Part shown: positions 1 through 9,103 of the stretch, in pieces
Position numbering within the stretch: position 1 is the stretch's first letter
Layout of the letters: every line of letters starts with the position of its first letter
Assembly: GCF_020329435.1 (NCBI RefSeq)
Contig: NZ_JAGKJK010000004.1
Span: 62,001 to 126,000, forward strand
Direction: 5' to 3'
Source: Bradyrhizobium hereditatis
Lineage (GTDB): Bacteria; Pseudomonadota; Alphaproteobacteria; Rhizobiales; Xanthobacteraceae
Length of the DNA: 64,000 nucleotides
Notes under the pieces: generated by a model
Seen by the model: only the letters and a program-made list of their open reading frames with translations
Database searches by the model: none
What the model was told of the DNA's origin: nothing
Position numbers and translations under genes: made by a program

Positions 1-2
1 AA

Positions 3-992
3 GCCCCCGCCGCCGTCGAGGCCGTTCCGAAGCGCGCCATGACGCTGGGCACCGGCACCTCGCTGGTGATCCTGGCGGCGCTGCTCGTCACGCCAATGTT
101 CGTGAAGAACTTCGTCGTCTTCCAGATGACGATGGTCATGATCTACGGAATCGCGGTGCTGGCACTCAACATCCTCACGGGCGGCAGCGGACAGTTTTCG
201 CTAGGCCAGAGCGCGTTCTACGCGCTCGGCGCCTATACGTCGGCGGTCCTGATGGAAAACTTCAACGTGAACTACGCGCTGACGCTGCCGATTGCGGGGC
301 TTGTCTCGTTCGGCGCCGGCTACCTGTTCGGCAAACCCGCATTGCGGCTCTCCGGCATCTACCTTGCGCTTGCCACCTTCGCGCTGGCGGTCGCCATGCC
401 GCAACTGCTGAAGCTGCATTTCCTCGAGCATTGGACCGGCGGCGTGCAGGGCCTCACCGTCATGAAGCCCGATGCGCCGTTCGGCCTGCCGCTCGGACAG
501 GACAAGTGGCTCTATTACTTCACGCTGGCGATCTCGCTGGCAATCTATATCGGGTCGGTCAACCTGCTCCGCTCGCGCTCGGGCCGCGCCTTCATGTCGA
601 TCCGCGACAATGAGATCGCGGCATCCGCCATGGGCGTCGACGTCGCCCAGTACAAGACGCTCGCCTTCGGCATATCCGCGGGCATCACCGGCATCGCCGG
701 CGGGCTCAGCGCCATCGTCGTGGCGTTCGTGGCGCCCGACAGCTACACGATCAACCTGGCCATCGCACTATTCCTCGGCATGGTGGTTGGCGGGGTGGGC
801 TGGTTGCCGGGCTCGTTCGTCGGCGCCGCCTTCATCATCTTCGTGCCGAATATCGCCGAGAGCATCTCCAAGGGCCTCTCGGGCGCCGTCTTCGGCGTGC
901 TCCTGTTCCTCGTGATCTTCCTCGTGCCGCACGGTGCAAGGCAGGTCGCGATAGTTGCCCAGCAGATGCTCGGTAAACTCAAGAAGAACTAA
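3..992 (+). CDS. livM: Branched-chain amino acid type ABC transporter permease, LivM family (5' end beyond window)
   Basis: Inner-membrane permease of a LivHMGF-type importer. The protein is a chain of hydrophobic segments with the LivM core GGSGQFSLGQSAFYALGAY near the first third, and GAVFGVLLFLVIFLVP near the C-terminus. The first ATG in the window is at 39, but the frame is open through to base 3 and reads an Ala/Pro-rich stretch typical of an N-terminal extension, so the true start is probably outside the window. From 39 onward it has 317 residues, close to a full LivM. The partner permease and ATPases are not here and should lie to the left. It is followed after 29 bases by three binding-protein genes, so the locus is an importer with several interchangeable binding proteins. 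The substrate cannot be told from the permease. Confidence 0.9.
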   Translation, partial: APAAVEAVPKRAMTLGTGTSLVILAALLVTPMFVKNFVVFQMTMVMIYGIAVLALNILTGGSGQFSLGQSAFYALGAYTSAVLMENFNVNYALTLPIAGLVSFGAGYLFGKPALRLSGIYLALATFALAVAMPQLLKLHFLEHWTGGVQGLTVMKPDAPFGLPLGQDKWLYYFTLAISLAIYIGSVNLLRSRSGRAFMSIRDNEIAASAMGVDVAQYKTLAFGISAGITGIAGGLSAIVVAFVAPDSYTINLAIALFLGMVVGGVGWLPGSFVGAAFIIFVPNIAESISKGLSGAVFGVLLFLVIFLVPHGARQVAIVAQQMLGKLKKN

Positions 993-1021
993 GAACCGAA
1001 AGTACAAACTCAGGAGACATT

Positions 1022-2239
1022 ATGTCTGCAACACGACGGACCGTCGCCTTCGGGGCGGCGGTCGCCGCATTCGTTTTCACTTCCACCACCGCCCTCGCGC
1101 AGAAGAAATACGATACCGGTGCGACCGACAAGGAAATCAAGATCGGTCACATCGTTCCCTACAGCGGCCCCGCCTCCGCCTACGGCGTCATCGGCAAGAC
1201 CGAAGAAGCCTACTTCAAGATGATCAATGACAATGGCGGCATCAACGGCCGGAAGATCAGCTTCGTCTCCTATGACGATGCCTACAGCCCGCCAAAGGCC
1301 GTCGAACAGGTGCGCAAGCTCGTCGAGAGCGACGAGGTGCTGGTGGTGTTCAATCCGCTCGGCACCCCCTCCAACAGCGCGATCCAGAAGTACCTGAATG
1401 CCAAGAAAGTGCCGCAACTCTTCGTCGCCACCGGCGCGACCAAGTGGAACGATCCGAAGCACTTTCCGTGGACCATCGGATGGCAGCCCAGCTACCAGAG
1501 CGAGGGACGCATCTACGCCAAATACCTGATGAAGGAGAAGCCCGACGCCAAGATCGCCGTGCTCTATCAGAACGACGATTTCGGCAAAGACTACCTCAAG
1601 GGCCTGAAGGACGGCTTCGAGGGCAAGGCTTCGCTGATCGAGGAAAGCTACGAGGTCTCGGAGCCGACGATCGACAGCCACATCGTAAAGCTCAAGGCGA
1701 CCGGAGCGGACGTCCTGATCAGCATCACGACGCCCAAATTTGCGGCACAGGCAATCAAGAAGGCGGCCGAGATCGATTGGAAGGCGCTCCAGATCGTCGC
1801 CAACGTTTCGGCCTCGGTCGGCAGCGTGCTCAAGCCGGCGGGGTTCGAGAACTCGCAGGGCCTGCTTTCGGCAGCCTATGCCAAGGACGCCAGCGACCCG
1901 CAATGGCAGAACGATCCCGGCATGCAGAAGTTCTTCGCCTTCCTCGACAAGTACTATCCGGAAGGCGACCGGCTCAACAGCTCGGTGGTCTACGGCTATG
2001 GCGCCGCCCAGACGCTCGCCAAGATCCTCGAGATGTGCGGCGACGACCTGACCCGCGCAAATATCATGAAGCAGGCCGCGAACCTGAAGGACTTCACGCC
2101 CGATACGCTGCTGCCCGGCGTCAAGATCAACACGTCGGCTACCGACTTCGCGCCAATCGAGCAGCTTCAGATGATGCGCTTCAAGGGTGAGAAGTGGGAT
2201 CTGTTCGGCGACGTCATCAGCGGCGAAGTCGGCCATTAA
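1022..2239 (+). CDS. ABC transporter substrate-binding protein, branched-chain amino acid type (paralogue 1)
   Basis: Periplasmic binding protein of the type 1 (leucine-binding-protein) fold, 405 residues. A Sec signal peptide ends at about residue 26 (TTALA, then QKKYDTG). The mature N-terminus, EIKIGHIVPYSGPASAYGV, is the ligand-binding start of this family. An AGGAGA ribosome site lies 5 bases before the ATG. It sits 29 bases after the LivM gene and before an intrinsic terminator at 2288-2319. It is clearly related to the two following genes but the most divergent of the three. The aromatic or amino acid ligand is unknown. Confidence 0.92.
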   Translation: MSATRRTVAFGAAVAAFVFTSTTALAQKKYDTGATDKEIKIGHIVPYSGPASAYGVIGKTEEAYFKMINDNGGINGRKISFVSYDDAYSPPKAVEQVRKLVESDEVLVVFNPLGTPSNSAIQKYLNAKKVPQLFVATGATKWNDPKHFPWTIGWQPSYQSEGRIYAKYLMKEKPDAKIAVLYQNDDFGKDYLKGLKDGFEGKASLIEESYEVSEPTIDSHIVKLKATGADVLISITTPKFAAQAIKKAAEIDWKALQIVANVSASVGSVLKPAGFENSQGLLSAAYAKDASDPQWQNDPGMQKFFAFLDKYYPEGDRLNSSVVYGYGAAQTLAKILEMCGDDLTRANIMKQAANLKDFTPDTLLPGVKINTSATDFAPIEQLQMMRFKGEKWDLFGDVISGEVGH

Positions 2240-2287
2240 CCAATATTCCGCCGGACGGTAGTTTTCCGGGGCATCAGACTAAAAATC

Positions 2288-2319
2288 GCCTCCCGCGACA
2301 TCGTCGCGGGGGGCTTTTT
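2288..2319 (+). terminator. Intrinsic terminator after binding protein 1
   Basis: CCCGCGAC (2292-2299), loop ATC, GTCGCGGG (2303-2310), extended by four further pairs on each side (one G-T), followed by TTTTT at 2315-2319. It lies 49 bases after the stop codon. Confidence 0.9.
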
Positions 2320-2422
2320 GTTGCTGGACGGGGCCGAAAGGTATTCAATATCCCCCAAGAGCCGCCAAGTGCTCCAATCAAAAAGAAGATGACACATCCA
2401 TCGTGATCCTAGGGAGATCAAT

Positions 2423-3652
2423 ATGTCCTTTCTCAACTTGCGAGTGGGTGCCTTTGCGGCTGCTCTCGCATTGCTTGCCGCGACCAGCAGCGGCGCACTT
2501 GCTCAAAAGAAATACGACACCGGCGCGAGCGACACCGAAATCAAGATCGGCAACATCATGCCCTACAGCGGACCGGCTTCCGCCTATGGTGTGATCGGCA
2601 AAACGGAAGAAGCCTATTTCAGGAAGATCAACGCCGAGGGCGGCATCAACGGCCGCAAGATCAACTTCATCAGCTATGACGACGCCTACTCTCCGCCGAA
2701 GACGGTGGAGCAGGCGCGCAAGTTGGTGGAGAGCGACGAGGTTCTGCTCATCTTCAATCCGCTCGGTACGCCACCGAACACGGCGATCCAGAAGTACCTA
2801 AACAGCAAGAAGGTACCGCAGCTGTTCGTCGCGACCGGCGCCACCAAGTGGAACGATCCGAAGGAATTCCCCTGGACCATGGGCTGGCAGCCCAACTACC
2901 AGAGCGAGTCGCAGATCTACGCCAAGTACATCTTGAAAAACCATCCCAACGCCAAGATCGGCATCCTCTATCAGAACGACGACTATGGTAAGGACTATCT
3001 GAAGGGCTTCAAGGACGGGCTCGGCGCCAAGGCCGCATCGATGATTGTCCTTGAGGAAAGCTACGAAGTCTCGCAGCCGACGATCGACTCCCACATCGTC
3101 AAGCTGAAGTCGTCCGGCGCGGACGTCTTCTTCAACATCACGACCCCGAAGTTTGCGGCGCAGGCGATCAAGAAGAACGCCGAGATCGGCTGGAAACCCC
3201 TGCACTTCCTCAACAACGTCTCCGCCTCAATCGGCAGCGTGATGAAGCCTGCCGGCTTCGAGAACGGGCAGGACATCATCTCGTCGCAATACTTCAAGGA
3301 CCCGACCGACGCGCAATGGAAGGACGATGCGGCGATGAAGGCCTGGAACGAGTTCCTGGACAAGTACTATCCGGAAGCCAACCGCGCCGATGCGTCGGTG
3401 ATGTACGCCTACATCGTCGCGCAAGGCTTGGTGCACGTGCTAAAGGCCTGCGGCGATGACCTGACCCGCGCAAACGTCATGAAGCAGGCGGCCAGCATCA
3501 AGGACCTCGAACTCAACGGCCTGCTGCCCGGGGTCAAGGTCAACACGTCGCCGACCGATTTTGCTCCGCTCTCGCAATTGCAACTGATAAAGTTCAAGGG
3601 CGAGAACTGGGAGCGTTTCGGCGAAATTCTCTCGGGCGACGTCGGCGGCTGA
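2423..3652 (+). CDS. ABC transporter substrate-binding protein (paralogue 2)
   Basis: 409-residue periplasmic binding protein with a signal peptide ending at about residue 27 (SSGALA, then QKKYDTG). Its mature part matches the next gene (3813-5039) at all but about 28 of some 380 positions by eye, so this is a recent tandem duplication. AGGGAGA precedes the ATG by about 6 bases. The gene lies between two intrinsic terminators, so it should have its own promoter in the 100 bases before it, or depend on read-through. The ligand is probably the same as, or close to, that of its neighbours. Confidence 0.92.
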   Translation: MSFLNLRVGAFAAALALLAATSSGALAQKKYDTGASDTEIKIGNIMPYSGPASAYGVIGKTEEAYFRKINAEGGINGRKINFISYDDAYSPPKTVEQARKLVESDEVLLIFNPLGTPPNTAIQKYLNSKKVPQLFVATGATKWNDPKEFPWTMGWQPNYQSESQIYAKYILKNHPNAKIGILYQNDDYGKDYLKGFKDGLGAKAASMIVLEESYEVSQPTIDSHIVKLKSSGADVFFNITTPKFAAQAIKKNAEIGWKPLHFLNNVSASIGSVMKPAGFENGQDIISSQYFKDPTDAQWKDDAAMKAWNEFLDKYYPEANRADASVMYAYIVAQGLVHVLKACGDDLTRANVMKQAASIKDLELNGLLPGVKVNTSPTDFAPLSQLQLIKFKGENWERFGEILSGDVGG

Positions 3653-3680
3653 GCGCCGCTGCGAGCTCTGCTTAAGATGC

Positions 3681-3713
3681 AGCCCCTGCGGCTTTTGCTG
3701 CAGGGGCTTTTTA
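3681..3713 (+). terminator. Intrinsic terminator after binding protein 2
   Basis: AGCCCCTGC (3681-3689) pairs perfectly with GCAGGGGCT (3700-3708) around a 10-base loop and is followed by a T run (3708-3712). It starts 28 bases after the stop codon. Confidence 0.9.
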
Positions 3714-3812
3714 TTGTGACGCCTCTGGCAAGATGCTAATCACGACGCTGTCACAAGAGCCTCGTCAAGGGGCCGGACGGTTACGTTAAGAAATGAAAAG
3801 GGAGAGACAGAA

Positions 3813-5039
3813 ATGTCCAAAATGAAAAAACTTGCGGTCGTTTCGGCCGCGTTTGGATTGCTCGCGGTAACTTCGAGCAGCGTTTTCGCACAGAAGAAAT
3901 ACGATCCCGGCGCAAGCGATACCGAAATCAAGATCGGCAATATCATGCCCTATAGCGGACCGGCTTCCGCCTATGGCGTGATCGGCAAGACCGAGGAAGC
4001 CTATTTCAGGAAGATCAATGCCGAGGGCGGCATCAACGGCCGCAAGATCAATTTCATCAGCTATGACGACGCCTATTCTCCGCCGAAGACGGTGGAGCAG
4101 GCGCGTAAGCTGGTCGAGAGCGACGAAGTCCTTCTTGTCTTCAACCCGCTCGGTACGCCACCGAACACGGCGATTCAGAAGTACCTGAACTCGAAGAAGG
4201 TGCCGCAACTGTTCGTCGCGACCGGCGCCACCAAGTGGAACGATCCGAAGAACTTCCCGTGGACGATGGGCTGGCAGCCCAACTACCAGAGCGAAACGCA
4301 GATCTATGCAAAGTACATTCTGAAGGAGAAGCCGAACGCCAAGATCGGAATCCTCTACCAGAACGACGATTACGGTAAGGACTACCTGAAGGGCTTCAAG
4401 GACGGCCTGGGCGCCAAGGCCGCGTCGATGATCGTTCTGGAGGAAAGCTACGAAGTCTCCGAGCCGACGATCGATTCCCACATCGTCAAGCTGAAAGCGT
4501 CCGGCGCCGACGTCTTTATCAACATCACCACACCGAAGTTTGCGGCGCAGGCGATCAAGAAGAACGCCGAGATCGGTTGGAAGCCTCTGCACTTCCTTAA
4601 CAACGTTTCGGCCTCGATCGGCAGCGTCATCAAGCCGGCCGGCATGGAAAATGCCCAGGACATCATCTCCTCGCAGTATCTGAAGGATCCGACGGATGCG
4701 CAGTGGAAGGATGATCCGGGCATGAAGGCCTGGAACGAGTTCCTGGATAAGTATTATCCGGAAGCCAACCGCGCCGATGCGTCGGTGATGTTCGGCTACA
4801 CCGTCGCACAAGGTCTCGTGCATGTGCTGAAGGCCTGCGGTGACAATCTCACGCGTGAGAACGTCATGAAGCAGGCGGCGAGCATCAAGGATCTCGAGCT
4901 CGGCGGCCTCTTGCCGGGCATCAAGGTCAACACGTCGCCGACCGACTTCGCCCCGATCTCTTCGGTGCAACTGATCAAGTTCAAGGGCGAAACCTGGGAG
5001 CGCTTCGGCGAGATCCTTACCGGCGACGCCGGCGGCTAG
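3813..5039 (+). CDS. ABC transporter substrate-binding protein (paralogue 3)
   Basis: 408-residue periplasmic binding protein with a signal peptide ending at about residue 26 (SSVFA, then QKKYDPG). It is almost the same protein as paralogue 2. The differences are scattered and conservative, apart from a small cluster around YAYI/FGYT in the C-terminal half and LSQL/ISSV close to the end, which could tune the ligand or the permease contact. A GGGAGAG ribosome site precedes the ATG. It ends 41 bases before a strong terminator. Confidence 0.92.
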   Translation: MSKMKKLAVVSAAFGLLAVTSSSVFAQKKYDPGASDTEIKIGNIMPYSGPASAYGVIGKTEEAYFRKINAEGGINGRKINFISYDDAYSPPKTVEQARKLVESDEVLLVFNPLGTPPNTAIQKYLNSKKVPQLFVATGATKWNDPKNFPWTMGWQPNYQSETQIYAKYILKEKPNAKIGILYQNDDYGKDYLKGFKDGLGAKAASMIVLEESYEVSEPTIDSHIVKLKASGADVFINITTPKFAAQAIKKNAEIGWKPLHFLNNVSASIGSVIKPAGMENAQDIISSQYLKDPTDAQWKDDPGMKAWNEFLDKYYPEANRADASVMFGYTVAQGLVHVLKACGDNLTRENVMKQAASIKDLELGGLLPGIKVNTSPTDFAPISSVQLIKFKGETWERFGEILTGDAGG

Positions 5040-5080
5040 TCATTTCGAATCCTGATCGGCCCATTTGCGGGCCCAACGCG

Positions 5081-5112
5081 CCCCCGCGGACGTTCCGCGG
5101 GGGTTTTCTTTT
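5081..5112 (+). terminator. Intrinsic terminator after binding protein 3
   Basis: A perfect 10-bp stem CCCCCGCGGA (5081-5090) / TCCGCGGGGG (5094-5103) with loop CGT, followed by TTTTCTTTT. Its T run ends only 56 bases before the chosen start of the glycerate kinase. Confidence 0.92.
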
Positions 5113-5168
5113 GCAGCGATTGGATGGATAACCAGACCTCCCGTCCCTTAGCAGCTCCGTTGCAGGCC

Positions 5169-6458
5169 ATGACCGACCAGCGTTCCCTCTTGCGTGCAAT
5201 CTTCGACGCGGCCGTCGCGGCGGCCCATCCGGACGTCGTGCTCTCGGCGCATCTGCGCCCAGTCCCGAAGGGAAAAGTGATCTGCCTTGCCGCCGGCAAG
5301 GGAGCCGCCGCGATGGCCGCCGCTGCCGAACGGCACTATCTCGATACGCTGGGGTTAGAACCATCGCGGCTGACCGGCCTTGCCACCACGCGCCATGGGC
5401 ATGGCGTGCCAACGCGGCGGATCAACGTGATCGAGGCCGGCCACCCCGTGCCCGACGAAGCCGGGCTGAAAGCCGCCGACGAAACTCTGCGTCTCGCCGC
5501 GGAAGCAACCGCCGATGATCTCTTGCTGGTGCTGTTGTCCGGCGGCGGCTCCGCCAACTGGATCGCGCCGGCCGACGGAGTTTCGTTCACACAGAAGCAG
5601 CAGGTGAACCGCGCGCTGTTGCGTTCGGGCGCGCCGATCGGCGAGATGAATATCGTGCGCAAGCATCTGTCGCGGATCAAGGGCGGCCGGCTCGCGCGCG
5701 CCGGACAGCGCGCCGCCGAGATCGTGACACTCGCGATCTCGGACGTGCCGCACGATGATCCCTCAGCGATCGCATCGGGGCCAACGGTGCCGGATCCGAC
5801 GACGCTCGCAGATGCCCGCGCGTTGGTGGCAAAGTATAATCTCGCGGTCGACGATGCCGTTAGGCGTGCGCTGGAAGATCCCAGGAACGAGAGCTGCAAG
5901 CCTGGCGATCCCGCGTTCGCCCGCGCGCAATTCGAGATGATCGCAAAGCCGAAGGCGTCGCTCGATGCGGCGATCAAGGTGGCAAAGGACGCCGGTTACG
6001 AAGTCATCGACCTCGGCGCCGACCTGGAAGGCGAAGCGCGCGATGTTGCAGCCGATCATGCGCGACTGGCGCTGAAGGCCCGCAACGAGGGCAAACGCAC
6101 CGCCATCCTGTCGGGCGGCGAACTCACGGTGACCGTGCGCGGCAACGGCCGCGGCGGCCCTAACCAGGAATATGCGCTGGCGCTGGCGGATATTTTGAAG
6201 GACACGTCAGGCATTGTCGCGCTCGCCGCCGACACGGACGGCGCCGATGGCGGCGCCGGCAGCGCGAGCGATCCGGCCGGGGCTTTGATCGATCAGACGA
6301 CGTTTGCGAAGATGAAGTCGCTCAGCCTCGATCCCGCGGCCCATCTCGCCAACAACGATGCGACCGCATTCTTCTCAGCCACCGGCGATCTCTTGCTGAC
6401 CGGTCCGACGCTCACCAACGTCAATGACGTCAGGGTGATCCTGGTGGACCCCGCCTAG
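5169..6458 (+). CDS. Glycerate 2-kinase, MOFRL family
   Basis: ATP-dependent kinase of the glycerate kinase/TtuD family (class II, MOFRL C-terminal domain), which phosphorylates D-glycerate made from glyoxylate or tartronate semialdehyde. Visible motifs are AAGKGAAAMA near the N-terminus, LLSGGGSANWIAP, RKHLSRIKGGRLA, and the C-terminal TDGADGGAGSASDPAG. The start is set at ATG 5169 (MTDQRSLLRAIF), which is where family members begin. ATG 5124 would add 15 residues, but both starts have weak ribosome sites. The length of 429 residues fits the family. The gene is right behind a terminator, so a promoter must sit inside the upstream binding-protein gene or in the few bases between. Confidence 0.9.
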   Translation: MTDQRSLLRAIFDAAVAAAHPDVVLSAHLRPVPKGKVICLAAGKGAAAMAAAAERHYLDTLGLEPSRLTGLATTRHGHGVPTRRINVIEAGHPVPDEAGLKAADETLRLAAEATADDLLLVLLSGGGSANWIAPADGVSFTQKQQVNRALLRSGAPIGEMNIVRKHLSRIKGGRLARAGQRAAEIVTLAISDVPHDDPSAIASGPTVPDPTTLADARALVAKYNLAVDDAVRRALEDPRNESCKPGDPAFARAQFEMIAKPKASLDAAIKVAKDAGYEVIDLGADLEGEARDVAADHARLALKARNEGKRTAILSGGELTVTVRGNGRGGPNQEYALALADILKDTSGIVALAADTDGADGGAGSASDPAGALIDQTTFAKMKSLSLDPAAHLANNDATAFFSATGDLLLTGPTLTNVNDVRVILVDPA

Positions 6459-6459
6459 A

Positions 6460-6668
6460 GCATGACGATTCTTGGTTAGATCGATTTGACCGCGGACGCG
6501 GCTCAACCTCTCCCGCTTGCGGGGGAGGTCGGCGCGAAGCGCCGGGTGGGGGCTCTCTCCACTCGGGCAGTATCGCCCGCGGAGACACCCCCACCCCAGC
6601 CCTCCCCCGCAAGCGGGAGAGGGAGCGTACTTTCTTCGTGGTCGCAATCAAACCTAATTTCATCATGC
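6460..6668. repeat. Nested intergenic palindrome
   Basis: The inner part is a perfect 22-bp inverted repeat (6507-6528 and 6601-6622, core TCCCGCTTGCGGG), spaced by 72 bases. It is framed by a looser outer pair, GCATGACGA at 6460 and TCATCATGC ending at 6668. It fills most of the 398-base gap between the kinase and the GGDEF/EAL gene. The remaining 190 bases hold no convincing gene. Confidence 0.8.
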
Positions 6669-6856
6669 GCTAGGTTTTGCGGCGGATCGCCGGCATCCCT
6701 TGCGGGCCGCGACGGCATTAACGCTCTGTTGAGCACGTTGTCAGGAACACGCGCGCGCTTACCCGGGCCGAAGCTGCGATTCACCAGCTTGCGCTTCTAA
6801 TGGCTGCTCTCCGGGACAGGAGGAGAGCCGCCAATAGCGGCTGGGGAAACGCTATA

Positions 6857-9004
6857 ATGACGGATCACGACCAGATCACCGCCGCGCGGTCAGCGCAGTT
6901 GAGCGCGCGCCTCGAAGAGGCGATCAACCATCTGTCGCTCGGTATCGTCATCTTCGACGAGAAGCGCGAAGTCGTCTTCTGCAACGCACGTTACCGGGAC
7001 ATGTACGGGCTCTCACCCGAACAGGTTAAGCCGGGAACAGCGACCCGTGAGCTGATCCAGCACCGGCTCAATCTCGGTCTGAAGGTGCAGGTCTCGCCCG
7101 ACGATTACATCCGCAAGCGCGTCGGCCATGACATCGCGCTCGACACTACCATGCAGGAATTCACCGACGGCCGCATCATCGCATACACCGTTTACCCAAT
7201 CCCCGGCGGAGGCGGGATGGCGACCCACGAGGACGTTACCGAGCGCGAAGAGCTCAATGCCCGGCTCAAGAAGCAATACGAACTCGGCCGAGAGCAGGAA
7301 GAGGCGCTGCGCATCAAGAACTTTCAGTTCGACACCGCGATCAACAACATGTCGCAGGGGCTTTGCTTCTTCGATTCCGACCATCGCCTGATCGTGTGCA
7401 ACGATCGCTTCGTCTCGATGTACGATATCGCGCCCGACCGTGTCAGCCCGGGCATGTCGCTCATGGAGATCGTCGACCTGCGCTTCGAGGCCGGCAGCTT
7501 CCCCGCGATGACGCGGGACGAATATCTGCGCTGGCGCACCAATGTTGCGGTTTCCAACGAACCGAAAGACAGCATCGTCGAGCTGATGAACGGACGCACC
7601 TTCAAGATCCGTCATCGACCGATGCCGGGCGGCGGCTGGGTCGCGACCCACGAGGACATCACCGAGCAGCGGCAGTCCGAGGTAAGGATCGAATACATGG
7701 CGCACCACGATGCCTTGACCGATCTTGCCAACAGAGTGCTGTTGAACGACCGGCTCGAACACGCCTTGGCCAGGATTCAGAATGCTGAAATGGTGGCCGT
7801 CCATCATCTCGACCTCGATCAGTTCAAAGCCGTGAACGATACGTTCGGTCACCCCTTCGGCGACAAGTTGCTCAAGCTCGTTGCCGAGCGCCTGCGCTCG
7901 CTCGTTGCCGAAGCCGACACGATCGCGCGGATGGGCGGCGACGAATTCGTGATCGTGCAGGCCGCAATCGCGGACCCTACTGAGGCCACCTCGCTGGCGC
8001 AGCGCGTTATCGATACGCTCAGCGAGCCCTATGGCATCGACGGCCAGCAGGCCGTGATCGGCGTCAGCATCGGTATCTCGGTTGGACCCTCCGACGGATC
8101 GAATCCCGATAAGTTGCTGCGGAACGCCGACCTTGCGCTCTACCGCGCCAAGAGCGACGGCCGCGGCACGTTCCGCTTCTTCGAGCCTGCGATGGACCTG
8201 CAGATGCAGACCCGCCGCGTCATGGAGCAGGATCTGCGCAAAGCGCTGCCGGGCGGCGAATTCGAGCTGCATTACCAGCCGGTAGTTAACCTCGCGAGCA
8301 AAGAGATCAGCGGCTTCGAAGCCTTGATCCGCTGGAATCATCCGACCAAGGGAATGATCTCGCCGGCCACATTCATCCCGCTGGCCGAGGAGATCGGCTT
8401 CATCGTTCCGATGGGCGAGTGGGTCATCAGGAAGGCGTGCGCTACGGCCGCGCAATGGCCCAGTCCCCTTCACGTCGCCGTCAATATTTCAGCGATGCAG
8501 TTTCGCAGCCCGGGCCTGATGCAGGTGATCGTCGGCGCGCTTGCCGCCTCCGGTCTCGCACCGACACGGCTGGAGATCGAAATCACCGAAACCGTTCTGC
8601 TCCACAACAAGGAAGCCACACTGGCGCTGCTGCATCAGTTGCGCGCGCTCGGTATCCGGATTGCCATGGATGATTTCGGCACCGGCTATTCGTCGCTCAC
8701 CTATTTGCAGAGCTTTCCGTTCGACAAGATCAAGATCGACCGCTCGTTCGTCAAGAACATCACCGAGGATTCGAGCTCGCTGAACATCGTGCGGGCGGTT
8801 GCCGCACTCGCCAATGGCATGGGCATGACGGCGACCGCCGAGGGCGTTGAAACCGCCGAGCAGCTTCACAGCATCGCGTCCGAGGGATGCACGGAGATGC
8901 AGGGCTTTCTATTCAGCAAACCGCTGCCCGCCGCCGAGATCGAGCGGCAATTTTTGTCGGCACGAGGACCGCGCAAGGTTAAAGGCCGCATCGTCGCGGC
9001 CTGA
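6857..9004 (+). CDS. PAS-PAS-GGDEF-EAL cyclic-di-GMP regulator
   Basis: 715-residue dual-domain enzyme for synthesis and breakdown of cyclic di-GMP. In order: two PAS domains (each starting LEEAINHLSLGIVIFD or FDTAINNMSQGLCFFD), a GGDEF domain with intact signature RMGGDEFVIV and LDLDQFKAVNDTFGH, and an EAL domain with FEALIRWNHP, DDFGTGYSSL and KIDRSFV. Both catalytic halves therefore look active. There is no RxxD inhibitory site before GGDEF (it reads AEAD). No transmembrane segment is seen, so the sensor is probably cytosolic. ATG 6857 is preferred because GGGGAA lies 8 bases before it; an upstream ATG at 6800 would add 19 atypical residues. Transcribed alone. Confidence 0.93.
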   Translation: MTDHDQITAARSAQLSARLEEAINHLSLGIVIFDEKREVVFCNARYRDMYGLSPEQVKPGTATRELIQHRLNLGLKVQVSPDDYIRKRVGHDIALDTTMQEFTDGRIIAYTVYPIPGGGGMATHEDVTEREELNARLKKQYELGREQEEALRIKNFQFDTAINNMSQGLCFFDSDHRLIVCNDRFVSMYDIAPDRVSPGMSLMEIVDLRFEAGSFPAMTRDEYLRWRTNVAVSNEPKDSIVELMNGRTFKIRHRPMPGGGWVATHEDITEQRQSEVRIEYMAHHDALTDLANRVLLNDRLEHALARIQNAEMVAVHHLDLDQFKAVNDTFGHPFGDKLLKLVAERLRSLVAEADTIARMGGDEFVIVQAAIADPTEATSLAQRVIDTLSEPYGIDGQQAVIGVSIGISVGPSDGSNPDKLLRNADLALYRAKSDGRGTFRFFEPAMDLQMQTRRVMEQDLRKALPGGEFELHYQPVVNLASKEISGFEALIRWNHPTKGMISPATFIPLAEEIGFIVPMGEWVIRKACATAAQWPSPLHVAVNISAMQFRSPGLMQVIVGALAASGLAPTRLEIEITETVLLHNKEATLALLHQLRALGIRIAMDDFGTGYSSLTYLQSFPFDKIKIDRSFVKNITEDSSSLNIVRAVAALANGMGMTATAEGVETAEQLHSIASEGCTEMQGFLFSKPLPAAEIERQFLSARGPRKVKGRIVAA

Positions 9005-9016
9005 TCGCGCTACGTC

Positions 9017-9091
9017 GTCATTCCGGGATGGTCCCGAAGGACCAGACTCGAGATTCCGGGTTCGCTCGTTTCACTCGCGCCCCGGAATGAC
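9017..9091. repeat. Intergenic palindrome, GTCATTCCGGG family
   Basis: Begins GTCATTCCGGG and ends CCCGGAATGAC, between convergent genes. The same family occurs at 46103-46183 and 62683-62759. Confidence 0.75.
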
Positions 9092-9103
9092 TCATCACTT
9101 ACT

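Noticed and set aside
1010..2236. Long minus-strand frame of 408 codons opposite binding protein 1
   Set aside because: It mirrors the codon structure of the real gene, has no family motifs, and similar frames recur opposite the other two paralogues. The plus-strand gene has a signal peptide, ribosome site and terminator.
3786..4970. Long minus-strand frame opposite binding protein 3
   Set aside because: Shadow of the plus-strand gene, rich in Arg/Leu/Asp with no recognisable domain.
7013..8473. 486-codon minus-strand frame opposite the GGDEF/EAL gene
   Set aside because: Overlaps a clearly functional gene and has no motifs; typical high-GC antisense opening.
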